Shown: piece by piece, positions 30,274-38,920 of the stretch
Layout of the letters: each line of letters opens with the position of its first letter
Position numbering within the stretch: the stretch's first letter is position 1
Source: Nanobdellota archaeon
GTDB taxonomy: Archaea > Nanobdellota > Nanobdellia > Pacearchaeales > GW2011-AR1
DNA length: 43,710 nt
Assembly (NCBI GenBank): GCA_028867075.1
Contig: JAGWGZ010000003.1
Span: forward strand, 1 to 43,710
Reading direction: 5' to 3'
Notes under the pieces: generated by a model
Databases searched by the model: none
What the model was told of the DNA's origin: nothing
The model's input: the letters and a program-made list of their open reading frames with translations, nothing else
Position numbers and translations under genes: made by a program

Positions 30274-30928
30274 GAGAGAAGCAAGTCCTAAGAGCTGGCC
30301 AATCGAAAGAAAAGGCACGAAATATCTTGTAAGGCCAAATTACAATACTGAAAAGGGCGTGCCCATACTTATCATACTGAGAGATATGCTGAAATTTGCG
30401 GACAACAGGACGGAGGCAAAGAAAGCCCTGCATGCAAAACAGGTCCTGCTGAACAAAAAGGCCATATTTGATGACAGGGAAAATGCGCTTCTTTTTGACG
30501 TCATAACCCTCATACCTAAGAAAGAGAGCAACCTTCCCGAGAGGAATTACAGGATAACCATGAACAAAAATAAAAAATTTGACCTTGAAGAGATCAGTTC
30601 AGAAGATTCATGGCATAAGACTGCAAAAGTCATAAACAAGAAGAGCCTAAAAAAGAAGAGGGTGCAGATAAATCTCAGCGATGGAAGAAACTTCATTTCT
30701 GACATGAAATGCAATGTAAATGATTCTATGAGGATAAACCTTAAGGACAGGAAAATAGAGAAGTGCATTCCTCTTAAGGAAAATTCAGATGCATTTGTAT
30801 TTGCGGGAAAACATGCCGGAGAGAGCGGGGTAATTGAACAAATAGATAAGGGAATGAACCGGGTAAGACTTAACAGTGGGGGAAATCAGATTAACATATT
30901 AATTAAACAGCTTATGGTGCTGAAATGA
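30263..30928 (+). CDS. rps4e: 30S ribosomal protein eS4
   Basis: A 221-aa archaeal/eukaryal protein with an S4-like RNA-binding region (LIILRDMLKFADNRTEAKKAL, then LLNKKAIFDDRENALLFDVI) and a KOW-like C-terminus (FVFAGKHAGESGVIEQIDKG). It overlaps uL24 by 11 nt and uL5 by 4 nt. GAGG-type sequence inside the uL24 3' end may act as Shine-Dalgarno. Confidence 0.94.
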   Translation: MHLKREASPKSWPIERKGTKYLVRPNYNTEKGVPILIILRDMLKFADNRTEAKKALHAKQVLLNKKAIFDDRENALLFDVITLIPKKESNLPERNYRITMNKNKKFDLEEISSEDSWHKTAKVINKKSLKKKRVQINLSDGRNFISDMKCNVNDSMRINLKDRKIEKCIPLKENSDAFVFAGKHAGESGVIEQIDKGMNRVRLNSGGNQINILIKQLMVLK

Positions 30929-31422
30929 GTAAAGACATGAGGGAGATAAAGATAGAAAAGGTTGTACTTAGCGTCGGCGGGACAGAGGACAAACTCGAGA
31001 AAGGAATAAAGTTGCTGGAACTGATTACGGGGGCCAAGGCTTCAAAAATGAAGACACGAAAGAGAATCCCTTCCCTTAATGTGCGCCCGAAGCTGAATGT
31101 TGGCGCGGTCATAACCCTGAGGAGAGATACAGAAGCATTGCTAAAGAGATTGCTGGCATCTGTTGAAAACCGGCTTAGGAGGAAGCAAATCAGTGAGAAT
31201 ACATTTTCATTCGGAATCAAAGAGTACATAGAAATCCCGGGAATGGAATATCAGAGAGATTTGGGAATCCTCGGACTTGATGTAACTGTCACATTCTCCC
31301 GTGCAGGAAAGAGAATACAATTAAGAAAAGTTGGAAAGAAGATTCTTCCGGTAAAACAAAGAGTAAGCAGAGAAGAAATAATAAAATACATGGAGGAAAA
31401 GTTTCAGACAAATTTCAGATGA
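30925..31422 (+). CDS. rpl5: 50S ribosomal protein uL5
   Basis: A 165-aa central protuberance protein. Signatures are [20 protein letters not shown], then [34 protein letters not shown] and [18 protein letters not shown]. It overlaps eS4 and uS14 by 4 nt each. Confidence 0.95.
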   Translation: MSKDMREIKIEKVVLSVGGTEDKLEKGIKLLELITGAKASKMKTRKRIPSLNVRPKLNVGAVITLRRDTEALLKRLLASVENRLRRKQISENTFSFGIKEYIEIPGMEYQRDLGILGLDVTVTFSRAGKRIQLRKVGKKILPVKQRVSREEIIKYMEEKFQTNFR

Positions 31423-31649
31423 CGGCAAGTGATTGGAAGAAAACATTGAAGCAGTTGAAGAGCAAGCCAACAGTCATGGAAAAGTTTATCAGGCACAATA
31501 AACCAAAGGCGAGAAAGAACGGCGTTGCATCAAAGAAGTGTGAAAGATGCGGAAGATTTGGAGCCCATATAAAATCATACGGATTAAATTTATGCAGGCA
31601 ATGCTTCAGGGAAGTCGCTGAAGACATCGGCTTTAAGAAATATTCATAA
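31419..31649 (+). CDS. rps14: 30S ribosomal protein uS14 (zinc type)
   Basis: A 76-aa head protein with zinc ligands Cys41, Cys44, Cys59 and Cys62 ([22 protein letters not shown]). It has an N-terminal extension of about 20 aa ([20 protein letters not shown]) before the usual archaeal start. It is followed by a mini-ORF before uS8. Confidence 0.94.
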   Translation: MTASDWKKTLKQLKSKPTVMEKFIRHNKPKARKNGVASKKCERCGRFGAHIKSYGLNLCRQCFREVAEDIGFKKYS

Positions 31650-31650
31650 A

Positions 31651-31722
31651 ATGGAAAAAATAAATTTTTTAATGTCCTTGAATAAGAAATCCTGCGAGTA
31701 CAGGATCGGAGGTTTTGCATAA
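31651..31722 (+). CDS. Mini-ORF before uS8, leader-peptide-like
   Basis: A 23-codon ORF starting 1 nt after the uS14 stop and ending in a TAATG overlap with uS8. It begins MEKINFLMS and ends IGGFA. Its 5' part (AAAATAAATTTTTT) and 3' part (GGAG-G-TTTTGCATAATGG) match those of the mini-ORF before uS19. The GGAGG is a Shine-Dalgarno for uS8. It could be a translated coupling peptide or an internal promoter with leader. Confidence 0.4.
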   Translation: MEKINFLMSLNKKSCEYRIGGFA

Positions 31723-32102
31723 TGGCACAAGATACAGTAGCAGATGCACTGAATATGATAAAGAATGCCAAAAAGACTGGCAAGGAGAGCGTCAGGATAA
31801 CCAGGATTTCAAACCTCTTAATTGAGATACTCAAGATCATGAAACAGAAAGAAGCTGTAAAGAGATACAAGATAGACAGCAAAGGCAGAACTGTTGAAGT
31901 TGTCCTCGGAGATTTCATAGAATGCAGGGCAATAAAGCCAAGATTCAGCGCTGACAAAAGCCAGATAGAAAAATACAGAAGGAGATATCTGCCTGCAAGG
32001 AATCTTGGAACAATGATAATCTCAACAAACCAAGGACTAATGAGCCACGAGGAGGCAACGGAGAAAGGCGTCGGAGGAAGCCTTATCGCATATTTTTACT
32101 AA
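31722..32102 (+). CDS. rps8: 30S ribosomal protein uS8
   Basis: A 126-aa protein that binds helix 21 of 16S rRNA. It has DTVADALNMIKNAKKTGKE at the N-terminus and the conserved C-terminal RNA-binding strand RNLGTMIISTNQGLMSHEEA. Strong Shine-Dalgarno (GGAGG) 10 nt upstream. uL6 starts 1 nt after its stop. Confidence 0.95.
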   Translation: MAQDTVADALNMIKNAKKTGKESVRITRISNLLIEILKIMKQKEAVKRYKIDSKGRTVEVVLGDFIECRAIKPRFSADKSQIEKYRRRYLPARNLGTMIISTNQGLMSHEEATEKGVGGSLIAYFY

Positions 32103-32103
32103 A

Positions 32104-32646
32104 ATGAAACGCGAGATAATTCAAAAGATAGAAGTTCCGGAAAATGTCAAGATTTCTATAGAAGGGAATATGGTCTCCGCAAGGGGCCCTGAGGGGGAGA
32201 ACAAGAAAAAGTTCAACTTCAGCGGGCTTGATGTAAGAATAGAGGGCAACAGAATAACTCTCGAATGCAAAAAAGCGACAAAGAAAGAAAAGAAAATGAT
32301 AAACACGGCGATGGCGCACCTAAGAAACATGATTGAGGGAGTTTCAAAGAAATTTGAGTATCTCCTCAAGATTTGTTATTCCCACTTCCCGATAACTGCA
32401 GAAGTAAAAGGAAATGAACTGGTGATAAAAAACTTCCTCGGTGAAAGGACAAACAGGAAATGCAGGATACCGCAGGGCGCGGAGGTTAAGGTGGACAAGG
32501 AAATAATAACAGTGATCTCCTCTGATAGGGAAATAGCAGGCCAGGCAGCAGCAAACATAGAACAGGCAACAAAAATAAGAAAAAGGGACCTCAGAGTATT
32601 CCAGGACGGAATTTTCATGATAAATAAGGCGGGCAAAGAGATATGA
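32104..32646 (+). CDS. rpl6: 50S ribosomal protein uL6
   Basis: A 180-aa protein near the sarcin-ricin loop, with two repeated alpha/beta domains: VKISIEGNMVSARGPEGENKK, then HLRNMIEGVSKKFEYLLKI, and a second with RKCRIPQGAEVKV and IEQATKIRKRDLRVFQDGIF. It overlaps eL32 by 4 nt. Confidence 0.95.
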   Translation: MKREIIQKIEVPENVKISIEGNMVSARGPEGENKKKFNFSGLDVRIEGNRITLECKKATKKEKKMINTAMAHLRNMIEGVSKKFEYLLKICYSHFPITAEVKGNELVIKNFLGERTNRKCRIPQGAEVKVDKEIITVISSDREIAGQAAANIEQATKIRKRDLRVFQDGIFMINKAGKEI

Positions 32647-33014
32647 CGACTAAATTTCTAAGGCGCGGATGGAGCAGATATTCAAAACTCGGGCTAAGAA
32701 GGAAGAAAAAGCAGATTTGGAGAAGGCCTCACGGAAGAGACAACAAGATGAGAGAAAAAAGAAAAGGTTATCCGTCTGTTGTAAGCATAGGGCATCGAAA
32801 AGAGAAGAATTCAAGGGGAAAAATCAATGAGCAGAAAACAATTGTTGTAAGAAACATCAATGAACTGAAAAAAACCGGAAAGGGGGAGATGGCGGTATTC
32901 GGAAAAATCGGAAAAAAGAAAAAGATTGAAATGGCAAAATTCGCTCTTGAAAACAAAATCCAGGTGCATAACCTCAACATAAATAAATTCCTTAAAGAAC
33001 AAAAGAAAAAATGA
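32643..33014 (+). CDS. rpl32e: 50S ribosomal protein eL32
   Basis: A 123-aa archaeal/eukaryal protein. It has KFLRRGWSRYSKLGLRRKKK, WRRPHGRDNKMREKRKGYPS and a Rossmann-like C-terminal half ending FALENKIQVHNLN. It lacks the longer N-terminal domain of many archaeal eL32 proteins. It overlaps uL6 and eL19 by 4 nt. Confidence 0.93.
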   Translation: MTTKFLRRGWSRYSKLGLRRKKKQIWRRPHGRDNKMREKRKGYPSVVSIGHRKEKNSRGKINEQKTIVVRNINELKKTGKGEMAVFGKIGKKKKIEMAKFALENKIQVHNLNINKFLKEQKKK

Positions 33015-33418
33015 AACTCGATAAGAAGAAGGCTTTGGCTGCGAAAATACTTAAGGTGGGAAAAGGGCGGATCATATTCGTGGAGCCAAGGCTGGAGGAG
33101 ATAAAGGAAGCAATTACAAAAGAGGACATCCGAGGGCTTAGGGATGATGGCGCGATAATAATAAAACCGATACGGGCAAGGAAATCGCGCGGGAAGAAAG
33201 CAAAGATACGAAGAAGCCCTGGAAACATAAGGAAGAATGCAAAGAAAACAAAGAGAGAGTATATAATCATGACAAGAAAGTTGAGAGAACATATTTCAAA
33301 ACTTAAAGAAAAGGACCTTATTACAAAAGAACAGATATCAGACATAAGAAAGAAAATAAAGAACAGATATTTCAAAAACAAGAACCAATTAAAGGAATAT
33401 ATCAATACCAAAAAATGA
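33011..33418 (+). CDS. rpl19e: 50S ribosomal protein eL19
   Basis: A 135-aa helical protein. It shows KKALAAKILKVGKGRIIFVE, then AITKEDIRGLRDDGAIIIKP and the basic RARKSRGKKAKIRRSPGNIR, with a long C-terminal helix. It is shorter than usual (about 150 aa). It overlaps eL32 and uL18 by 4 nt. Confidence 0.94.
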   Translation: MKLDKKKALAAKILKVGKGRIIFVEPRLEEIKEAITKEDIRGLRDDGAIIIKPIRARKSRGKKAKIRRSPGNIRKNAKKTKREYIIMTRKLREHISKLKEKDLITKEQISDIRKKIKNRYFKNKNQLKEYINTKK

Positions 33419-33909
33419 AGAATATATTTAAGAGAAGGAAGGAAGGAAAAACAAATTATTCCAAAAGAAGGAAACTTCTAAGCAGCAACCTTCCCAGAAT
33501 AGCATTTAGGAGAACAAATAGATATGTCATCGCACAGTATATAACCTCCAATGAAGCGCGGGACAAGGTTGAAATAGGGGTAACCTCAAAAGAACTTCTT
33601 CAGCACGGGTGGCCAAAGGAAATGACCGGCAGCCTTAGGAGTTTGCCAGCATCATATCTGACAGGTCTTCTCATCGGGAAAAAGATAAAAACTGAAAAGA
33701 AAGCTGTCCCAATACCTGATTTTGGAGTTATCTCACCGAATCATAAAACAAGGCAATATGCATTCCTTAAAGGATTGGTTGACTCCGGGCTCGGAATAAA
33801 CCCCGGAGAAAAGGAAATCTTTCCAAGTTCGGAGAGGATTGAGGGAAAGCATTTAAAGAAAGATTTTTCAGCTATATTCAGGAAGATTAAATCAGAAATT
33901 GAAAAATAA
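33415..33909 (+). CDS. rpl18: 50S ribosomal protein uL18
   Basis: A 164-aa 5S rRNA-binding protein. Signatures are the basic N-terminus (FKRRKEGKTNYSKRRKLL), RIAFRRTNRYVIAQYI, ASYLTGLLIGKK and the C-terminal FLKGLVDSGLGINPGEK. It overlaps eL19 by 4 nt; the uS5 ATG follows its stop after 1 nt. Confidence 0.94.
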   Translation: MKNIFKRRKEGKTNYSKRRKLLSSNLPRIAFRRTNRYVIAQYITSNEARDKVEIGVTSKELLQHGWPKEMTGSLRSLPASYLTGLLIGKKIKTEKKAVPIPDFGVISPNHKTRQYAFLKGLVDSGLGINPGEKEIFPSSERIEGKHLKKDFSAIFRKIKSEIEK

Positions 33910-33910
33910 A

Positions 33911-34729
33911 ATGGCAGAAAAGATAAGCAGGAAAGAGCAGATCAAGAAAGAAAGCGTTGAAACTCCGGTAGCTGATGCTGCAGAAAAAATAATCGAACAG
34001 AACATAGAATCTGGCGAGAAAGAACTGGAGGAAGAACTTGAAAAGAAACTTGAGGGCAAAGAACGCATCAAAAAGGAAAGAGAAGAACCTCGCGAGGAAT
34101 TTATTCCTTGGACACCGAAAACCAAGCTCGGAAAAGAAGTCAGGGAAGGTAAAATAAAGAATATAGATGAAATCCTTGATAAGAAGACAAAGATACTGGA
34201 AGACAAGATCGTTGACTCACTTGTAAATATGAAATCTGATTTGCTCTCGGTGGGACAGGCAAAGGGAAAATTCGGGGGCGGAAAGAGAAGAGCCTGGAGA
34301 CAGACGCAGAAAAAGACAATGGAGGGAAATATTCCGAGCTTCTCAGCATTTGCAGTTGTCGGAGATGAGAACGGGCATGTGGGGGTCGGAGATGGAAAAG
34401 CGACGGAAACTTTACCTGCACGTGACAAAGCCGTAAGAAAAGCGAAACTTAATATCATAAAAATCCGCAGAGCATGTGGGAGCTTTGACTGCTCATGTTC
34501 AGAACCACACTCAATTCCGTTCAAAGTTGAGGGCAAAGCAGGAAGCGTCAGGGTCATACTTTTGCCGGCTCCACAGGGAACAGGACTTGTTGCAGCGGAT
34601 GAACTTAAAAAAGTCCTTATGCTTGCGGGAATAAAAGACATTTACAGCCAGACGTTTGGCGTTCAGAGAACAACATTCAATCTTGTAAAAGCATGCATGA
34701 ATGCGCTTGAGAAAACAAATAGAAAATGA
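33911..34729 (+). CDS. rps5: 30S ribosomal protein uS5 with long N-terminal extension
   Basis: A 272-aa decoding-fidelity protein. The conserved part begins near FIPWTPKTKLGKEVREGKI (about residue 65) and includes the dsRBD-like FSAFAVVGDENGHVGVGDGK and the C-domain VILLPAPQGTGLVAADELKK. The first 60 residues are a Lys/Glu-rich extension predicted to be helical or disordered, comparable to that of uL22 in this operon. The ATG at 33911 is chosen over an in-frame TTG at 33899 that lies inside uL18. It overlaps uL30 by 4 nt. Confidence 0.94.
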   Translation: MAEKISRKEQIKKESVETPVADAAEKIIEQNIESGEKELEEELEKKLEGKERIKKEREEPREEFIPWTPKTKLGKEVREGKIKNIDEILDKKTKILEDKIVDSLVNMKSDLLSVGQAKGKFGGGKRRAWRQTQKKTMEGNIPSFSAFAVVGDENGHVGVGDGKATETLPARDKAVRKAKLNIIKIRRACGSFDCSCSEPHSIPFKVEGKAGSVRVILLPAPQGTGLVAADELKKVLMLAGIKDIYSQTFGVQRTTFNLVKACMNALEKTNRK

Positions 34730-35082
34730 TAGCCGTAATAAGAATTAGGGGGGAAGTCGGAGTGAAGAGGGACATAGAGGAAACTCTGAACAGACTCAGA
34801 TTGAAGAAGAAGTACTCGTGCATTGTCATCCAAAGTCCAAAAGAAGAACAGATTGGAATGATAAAGAAAGTCAAGGATTTCGTGGCTTTCGGGGAAATTG
34901 ATGATGTAATGTACAAAAAGCTTGTTGAAAAAAGAGGAAAGAAGGATTCGCAAGGAAAATTGAAACCGTTCTTCAGACTTCATCCGCCGCGGGGAGGAAT
35001 AAAAAGTAAGGAAAGTTTCCCAAAAGGTGTTCTTGGCAATCACAAAGAGAAAATAAATGAACTTTTAGAGAGGATGTTATGA
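34726..35082 (+). CDS. rpl30: 50S ribosomal protein uL30, short form
   Basis: A 118-aa protein with the family start MIAVIRIRGEVGVKRDIEETLNRL shortened to its core, then FVAFGEIDD and FFRLHPPRGGIKSKESFPKG. Archaeal uL30 is usually near 150 aa; the middle helical segment looks trimmed. It overlaps uS5 and uL15 by 4 nt. Confidence 0.93.
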   Translation: MIAVIRIRGEVGVKRDIEETLNRLRLKKKYSCIVIQSPKEEQIGMIKKVKDFVAFGEIDDVMYKKLVEKRGKKDSQGKLKPFFRLHPPRGGIKSKESFPKGVLGNHKEKINELLERML

Positions 35083-35552
35083 TAAAAACACACAGAAAAA
35101 GAAAAACAGGGAAATACAGAGGAAAGAGAGCAGGCACCTATGGATGGGGTGCGAGGAAGAAACACAAAAAGTCAGGGCATCGCGGAGGAAAGGGTATGGC
35201 TGGAAGCGGAAAGAGGGCAGACCAGAAAAAAACACTCCTGCTAAAACTTTACGGAAATAACTATTTCGGAAAACAAGGAATAACAAGCAGGAAGACGATG
35301 AAGGATAAATCCGATAGGATAAATCTCAGAGACATTGAGATGAATCTTGAAAGTTATATTAATAAGGGAATTGCCAAGAGAACACAAAAGGAAATTGAAA
35401 TTAACCTTAAGTCCTATAAAATTCTTGGAAGCGGGCAAGTAAAAAATAAATTTCTTATAAATGCAAAATCCGCATCACAGTCTGCAATTGAAAAAGTGAA
35501 AAAGGCAGGCGGGGAGATTATCGTCGCGAATAATCCAGAAAACCAGCAATAA
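35079..35552 (+). CDS. rpl15: 50S ribosomal protein uL15
   Basis: A 157-aa assembly protein. Signatures are the basic N-terminus RKRKTGKYRGKRAGTYGWGA, then KHKKSGHRGGKGMAGSGKRA and the C-terminal VKKAGGEIIV. A 38-nt gap follows before secY, with TATA-like AT-rich sequence (TTTTTATTAAATAAAAC). Confidence 0.94.
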   Translation: MIKTHRKRKTGKYRGKRAGTYGWGARKKHKKSGHRGGKGMAGSGKRADQKKTLLLKLYGNNYFGKQGITSRKTMKDKSDRINLRDIEMNLESYINKGIAKRTQKEIEINLKSYKILGSGQVKNKFLINAKSASQSAIEKVKKAGGEIIVANNPENQQ

Positions 35553-35590
35553 CCCAGCAGACTTAAAAACTGATTTTTATTAAATAAAAC

Positions 35591-37027
35591 ATGGATTTCA
35601 GAGGGATACTAAAGTTCATCCCGGAGATAAAATCTCCGGAAGAGAAAAAACTCAGCTTTAAGGAAAAAGCAAAGTGGACAATTATAGTTCTTCTGGCATT
35701 TTTTGTCCTTACAAATATCCCTCTTTTCGGGCTTTCGCAGAATGCACTTTCACGGTTCCAGTATCTTGCAATAATCCTTGGAACAAATTTCGGAAGCATA
35801 ATCTCACTTGGAATAGGTCCGATTGTCATGGCTTCGGTTATCCTTCAGCTTCTTGCTGGTTCCGGAATACTCAATATAGATACCACAACTGCTGAAGGAA
35901 GAAAGTTCTTCCAGGGTCTTCAGAAGATAATGGTCTTCTTTTTCATAATATTCGAGGCTGTTGTTTACGTGATGATGCAGGGGCTTCAGGCCGCCCCAGG
36001 ATTTGCATGGCTCGTAATACTTCAACTTATCCTCGGCGGACTTGCGATTTATTACATGGACGATTTAATGACAAAATGGGGGCTTGGTTCAGGTGTCAGT
36101 TTGTTCATAGCAGCGGGAGTTTCATGGAGACTCATAACAAGCTCGTTGCAGTTTATTGATCAACAAGGAAGAAACTGCCTTCTGAATTTCTCAACAGTTC
36201 CATGCTCGGGAAAGATCCTTGTCCTGATACAATCAATTATAACAAGGCAAAATGTTGAACTTTTGTCAGCCGCTGCAGCAATTGCCGTAACAATAGGGAT
36301 TTTCCTTTTGGTTGTCTGGGCACAGAGCCTCAGAGTTGAGATTCCTCTTTCATTCGGGCGAATAAGAGGGTACACTGTAAAACAACCTTTGTCTTTCTTT
36401 TATGCCTCTGTTATTCCAGTTATTCTTACAGCAGCCCTGGTAGCAAATGTCCAGTTGTTCGGGGGAATATTTGAAAATGCTGCGACCGTGTGTGCAGCGG
36501 GGGGAGCGTGCAGCGGGCTTGCTCAGTTTGCATCTCATCTTACTTTTCTGGGGCACTTTGTGCAGGGACAGCCTGTTTCAGGATTTGCATTCTGGATCGG
36601 CTCAACGAATATTCTTGATTTGCTGATAAGGGGGGGATTCCTTCCACAATATATCCTACAGGGATTCGTACATGCTCTCTTCTTCATGTTATTCTCGACG
36701 CTGTTCGCGGTCTTCTGGGTAAAGACCTCTCAGATGGATGCAAAATCCCAGGCGCATAAGATATCCGCTTCCGGACTGCAGGTTGCGGGATTCAGGCAGG
36801 ATGAAAGAGTTTTGGAGACGATACTTGACAGGTACATAATGCCTCTCACAGTAATGGGCGGGCTTGCGATCGGATTGCTTGCGGCTATAACTGATCTTAT
36901 GGGGGCATTGGTCTCTGGAACCTCAATTCTTCTTGTAATCATGATAACAAACCAGTTCTATCAGAACATCGCTCAACAGCACCCGGAAGTTATCAATCCC
37001 TCTTTGGGGAAATTTGTAAATAAATAA
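35591..37027 (+). CDS. secY: Protein translocase subunit SecY (Sec61 alpha)
   Basis: A 478-aa ten-span channel protein. Typical stretches are the plug-region start (LFGLSQNALSRFQ), GSIISLGIGPIVMASVILQLL, YYMDDLMTKWGLGSGVSLFI, the cytoplasmic loop RIRGYTVKQPLSFFYASVIP and the C-terminal loop SGLQVAGFRQDERVLETILD with RYIMPLTVMGG. It forms the export channel with SecE (12638-12820). All envelope proteins in the window depend on it. It ends the conserved ribosomal order. Confidence 0.96.
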   Translation: MDFRGILKFIPEIKSPEEKKLSFKEKAKWTIIVLLAFFVLTNIPLFGLSQNALSRFQYLAIILGTNFGSIISLGIGPIVMASVILQLLAGSGILNIDTTTAEGRKFFQGLQKIMVFFFIIFEAVVYVMMQGLQAAPGFAWLVILQLILGGLAIYYMDDLMTKWGLGSGVSLFIAAGVSWRLITSSLQFIDQQGRNCLLNFSTVPCSGKILVLIQSIITRQNVELLSAAAAIAVTIGIFLLVVWAQSLRVEIPLSFGRIRGYTVKQPLSFFYASVIPVILTAALVANVQLFGGIFENAATVCAAGGACSGLAQFASHLTFLGHFVQGQPVSGFAFWIGSTNILDLLIRGGFLPQYILQGFVHALFFMLFSTLFAVFWVKTSQMDAKSQAHKISASGLQVAGFRQDERVLETILDRYIMPLTVMGGLAIGLLAAITDLMGALVSGTSILLVIMITNQFYQNIAQQHPEVINPSLGKFVNK

Positions 37028-37057
37028 TAATTTAAACTATTCAAAATAGATAATAAA

Positions 37058-37603
37058 ATGAACAAAGAAGGAAGTTTTATGCCTCTCGTCCTGATAATGG
37101 GCTTATCAATTATTATTGTATCCTTCTGGGACAAAATACCCTATCTTAAATCTTCTGTGGATTTTATTCTCAATCCAAGCGCAGGATGGCTTCTCAACTG
37201 GAATGCGACTCTCGGAATGTTCCTCATTGTGTTTGTAATCTCCTTTTTGACGATTCTCGTCCAGAAATATGCAACAGATCAGAAAACGCTCAGAGAACTC
37301 AGAAATGAACAAAAGATCATGCAAGAAGAGATGAAGAAAGTGAGAAATGATCCTGAAAAATTCATGGAACTCCAGAAAAAGCAGATGGAATCTGTCCAGC
37401 ACACTTTCACAAAGACATTGAAGCTTAATACCAGGCCGCTCTTATTCACAGGAGTTCCATTCATACTTTTATTCAGGTGGTTCAATGATTACTTCATTGC
37501 CAATCCCATAAACTTCCTCGGATTTTTGCCTTGGTTCTGGTTTTATCTGATTTTCACCCTGATATTCAGCGCTATTCTCAGAAAGGCAATGAACGTGGTG
37601 TGA
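37058..37603 (+). CDS. DUF106/EMC3-type membrane insertase (YidC-like)
   Basis: A 181-aa protein with three hydrophobic segments (MPLVLIMGLSIIIVSFW, LGMFLIVFVISFLTILV and the C-terminal LLFTGVPFILLFRWF with WFWFYLIFTLIFSAIL). Between spans lies a charged coiled-coil hairpin (LRELRNEQKIMQEEMKKVRN, then PEKFMELQKKQMES), the ribosome-binding feature of archaeal Ylp1 and EMC3. It inserts membrane proteins, alone or with SecY, its upstream neighbour (30-nt gap). Prefoldin alpha follows after 1 nt. Confidence 0.88.
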   Translation: MNKEGSFMPLVLIMGLSIIIVSFWDKIPYLKSSVDFILNPSAGWLLNWNATLGMFLIVFVISFLTILVQKYATDQKTLRELRNEQKIMQEEMKKVRNDPEKFMELQKKQMESVQHTFTKTLKLNTRPLLFTGVPFILLFRWFNDYFIANPINFLGFLPWFWFYLIFTLIFSAILRKAMNVV

Positions 37604-37604
37604 A

Positions 37605-37997
37605 ATGGAAAACCAGGAAGTAATATTCAGGCTTGGTATGATGGAACAACAGATGCAGCAGCTTCAGCAGCAATTTGAAGCAGTTGAAAAAGGCATAGCT
37701 GAACTCAATTCCCTCCGAGAAGGATTAAACGAGATAAATGGTTCAGAAGGCAAAGAAATTTTTGCACGAATCGGGCGGGGAATTTATGCGAAGGCAAAAA
37801 TCACATCTGAAGAATTGATGGTGAATGTCGGAGAGAATAATCTTGTAAATAAAAGCGTGGCAGATACACGGGGCCTGATTGAAGAGCAGATAAAAAGGCT
37901 GCATGATGTCCGGCAGGAACTTGAAAACAACATTGACGAGACAAATAATGAACTTCTTGCTCTAATGAAAGAATATGAAGGGCAAAAAAAAGATTAA
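37605..37997 (+). CDS. pfdA: Prefoldin subunit alpha
   Basis: A 130-aa coiled-coil chaperone subunit. The N-terminal helix (MMEQQMQQLQQQFEAVEKGI) and C-terminal helix (RGLIEEQIKRLHDVRQELEN) flank the alpha-type double hairpin with EIFARIGRGIYAKAKI and VNVGENNLVNKSVADT. It pairs with prefoldin beta (8550-8867). It is translated from the same transcript as the EMC3-like gene. Confidence 0.92.
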   Translation: MENQEVIFRLGMMEQQMQQLQQQFEAVEKGIAELNSLREGLNEINGSEGKEIFARIGRGIYAKAKITSEELMVNVGENNLVNKSVADTRGLIEEQIKRLHDVRQELENNIDETNNELLALMKEYEGQKKD

Positions 37998-38035
37998 TTG
38001 CCAAAATTTAAAAATTCAAATAGCCTCAACACGGA

Positions 38036-38890
38036 ATGTTAGAATCCCTTATTAATCCAAAGAAAGCGGAACGAAGACCATGGGAAATGTTTTTTATCGG
38101 CCTCATTTATGCTTCTCTTTCCCTTCTTCTTGTTCATTGGTTCTTTTCAGGAGACCAGATACTCTCCCAATATTCAGGAATAATCGTGGTGACTTTTTGT
38201 GTAATGTTCTCTCTGCCGTTTATGTACTTTATAATCAAGCGCGAAGAAAGGAATGATGAGGAAGAATCAGGCAGCATATGGAGAATTCACAAAGATGCAA
38301 TTTACGCGCTGATGTGGCTGTTCCTGGGATTTATTCTTGCATTTTCATTTTGGTATATTGCCCTTCATGATAACAATCTTCTCAATGCTCAGATAGGAAC
38401 ATATTGCGCGATAAACAGCCCAGGAAATGTAAGCGGATGCATAACCGAGTACATCTCGGGAACCCAGATAGCGACCGGCGCCGCAAGCTCCGGAACAATG
38501 CAATTTCTTTCTATTTTTGAGAATAATCTGCTTGTAATGATGTTCACTTTAGTTTTCTCGCTTGTGTTTGGCGCAGGTGCGATCTTTATACTCGCGTGGA
38601 ACGCGAGCGTAATCTCTGCAAGTATTGGGGTTTTCACGAGGTATAATCTGGTGGATATCCCCCTGGGATTAGCAAGATACATGATTCACGGATTTCCCGA
38701 GATAGCCTCTTATTTTATTGCTGCACTTGCAGGGGGAATCTTTGGGGTGGGAATCGCAAGGCATGGGATAAAAAACAGGATGTTCCTCAAGGTAGCAAGA
38801 CATGTGATCCTTCTGATACTTGTTGCAATTGCGCTTCTTGTCATTGCAGGCCTCATGGAAGTTTACCTGACTCCACTTCTGTTTCATTAA
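38036..38890 (+). CDS. Stage II sporulation protein M/DUF95 family membrane protein
   Basis: A 284-aa protein with about six hydrophobic segments: PWEMFFIGLIYASLSLLLVH, then YSGIIVVTFCVMFSLPFMYF, ALMWLFLGFILAFSFWYIAL, NNLLVMMFTLVFSLVFGAGA, and at the end GLARYMIHGFPEIASYFIAA with ILLILVAIALLVIAGLMEVY. The HGFPEIASYFIAALAGG stretch is typical of the SpoIIM/DUF95 family, common in archaea and not linked to sporulation there; the role is unknown. AT-rich TATA-like sequence (AAAATTTAAAAATTC) lies 20-35 nt upstream. It precedes the glycan cluster, possibly by chance. Confidence 0.82.
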   Translation: MLESLINPKKAERRPWEMFFIGLIYASLSLLLVHWFFSGDQILSQYSGIIVVTFCVMFSLPFMYFIIKREERNDEEESGSIWRIHKDAIYALMWLFLGFILAFSFWYIALHDNNLLNAQIGTYCAINSPGNVSGCITEYISGTQIATGAASSGTMQFLSIFENNLLVMMFTLVFSLVFGAGAIFILAWNASVISASIGVFTRYNLVDIPLGLARYMIHGFPEIASYFIAALAGGIFGVGIARHGIKNRMFLKVARHVILLILVAIALLVIAGLMEVYLTPLLFH

Positions 38891-38920
38891 GTTTAAAAGC
38901 GAAAAAAGATTTTTTCATGG

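Noticed and set aside
33892-34641. A 249-codon minus-strand open frame opposite uS5
   Set aside because: Its Ser/Phe/Leu-rich translation is the antisense of Lys/Glu-rich coding sequence; no start signal is present.
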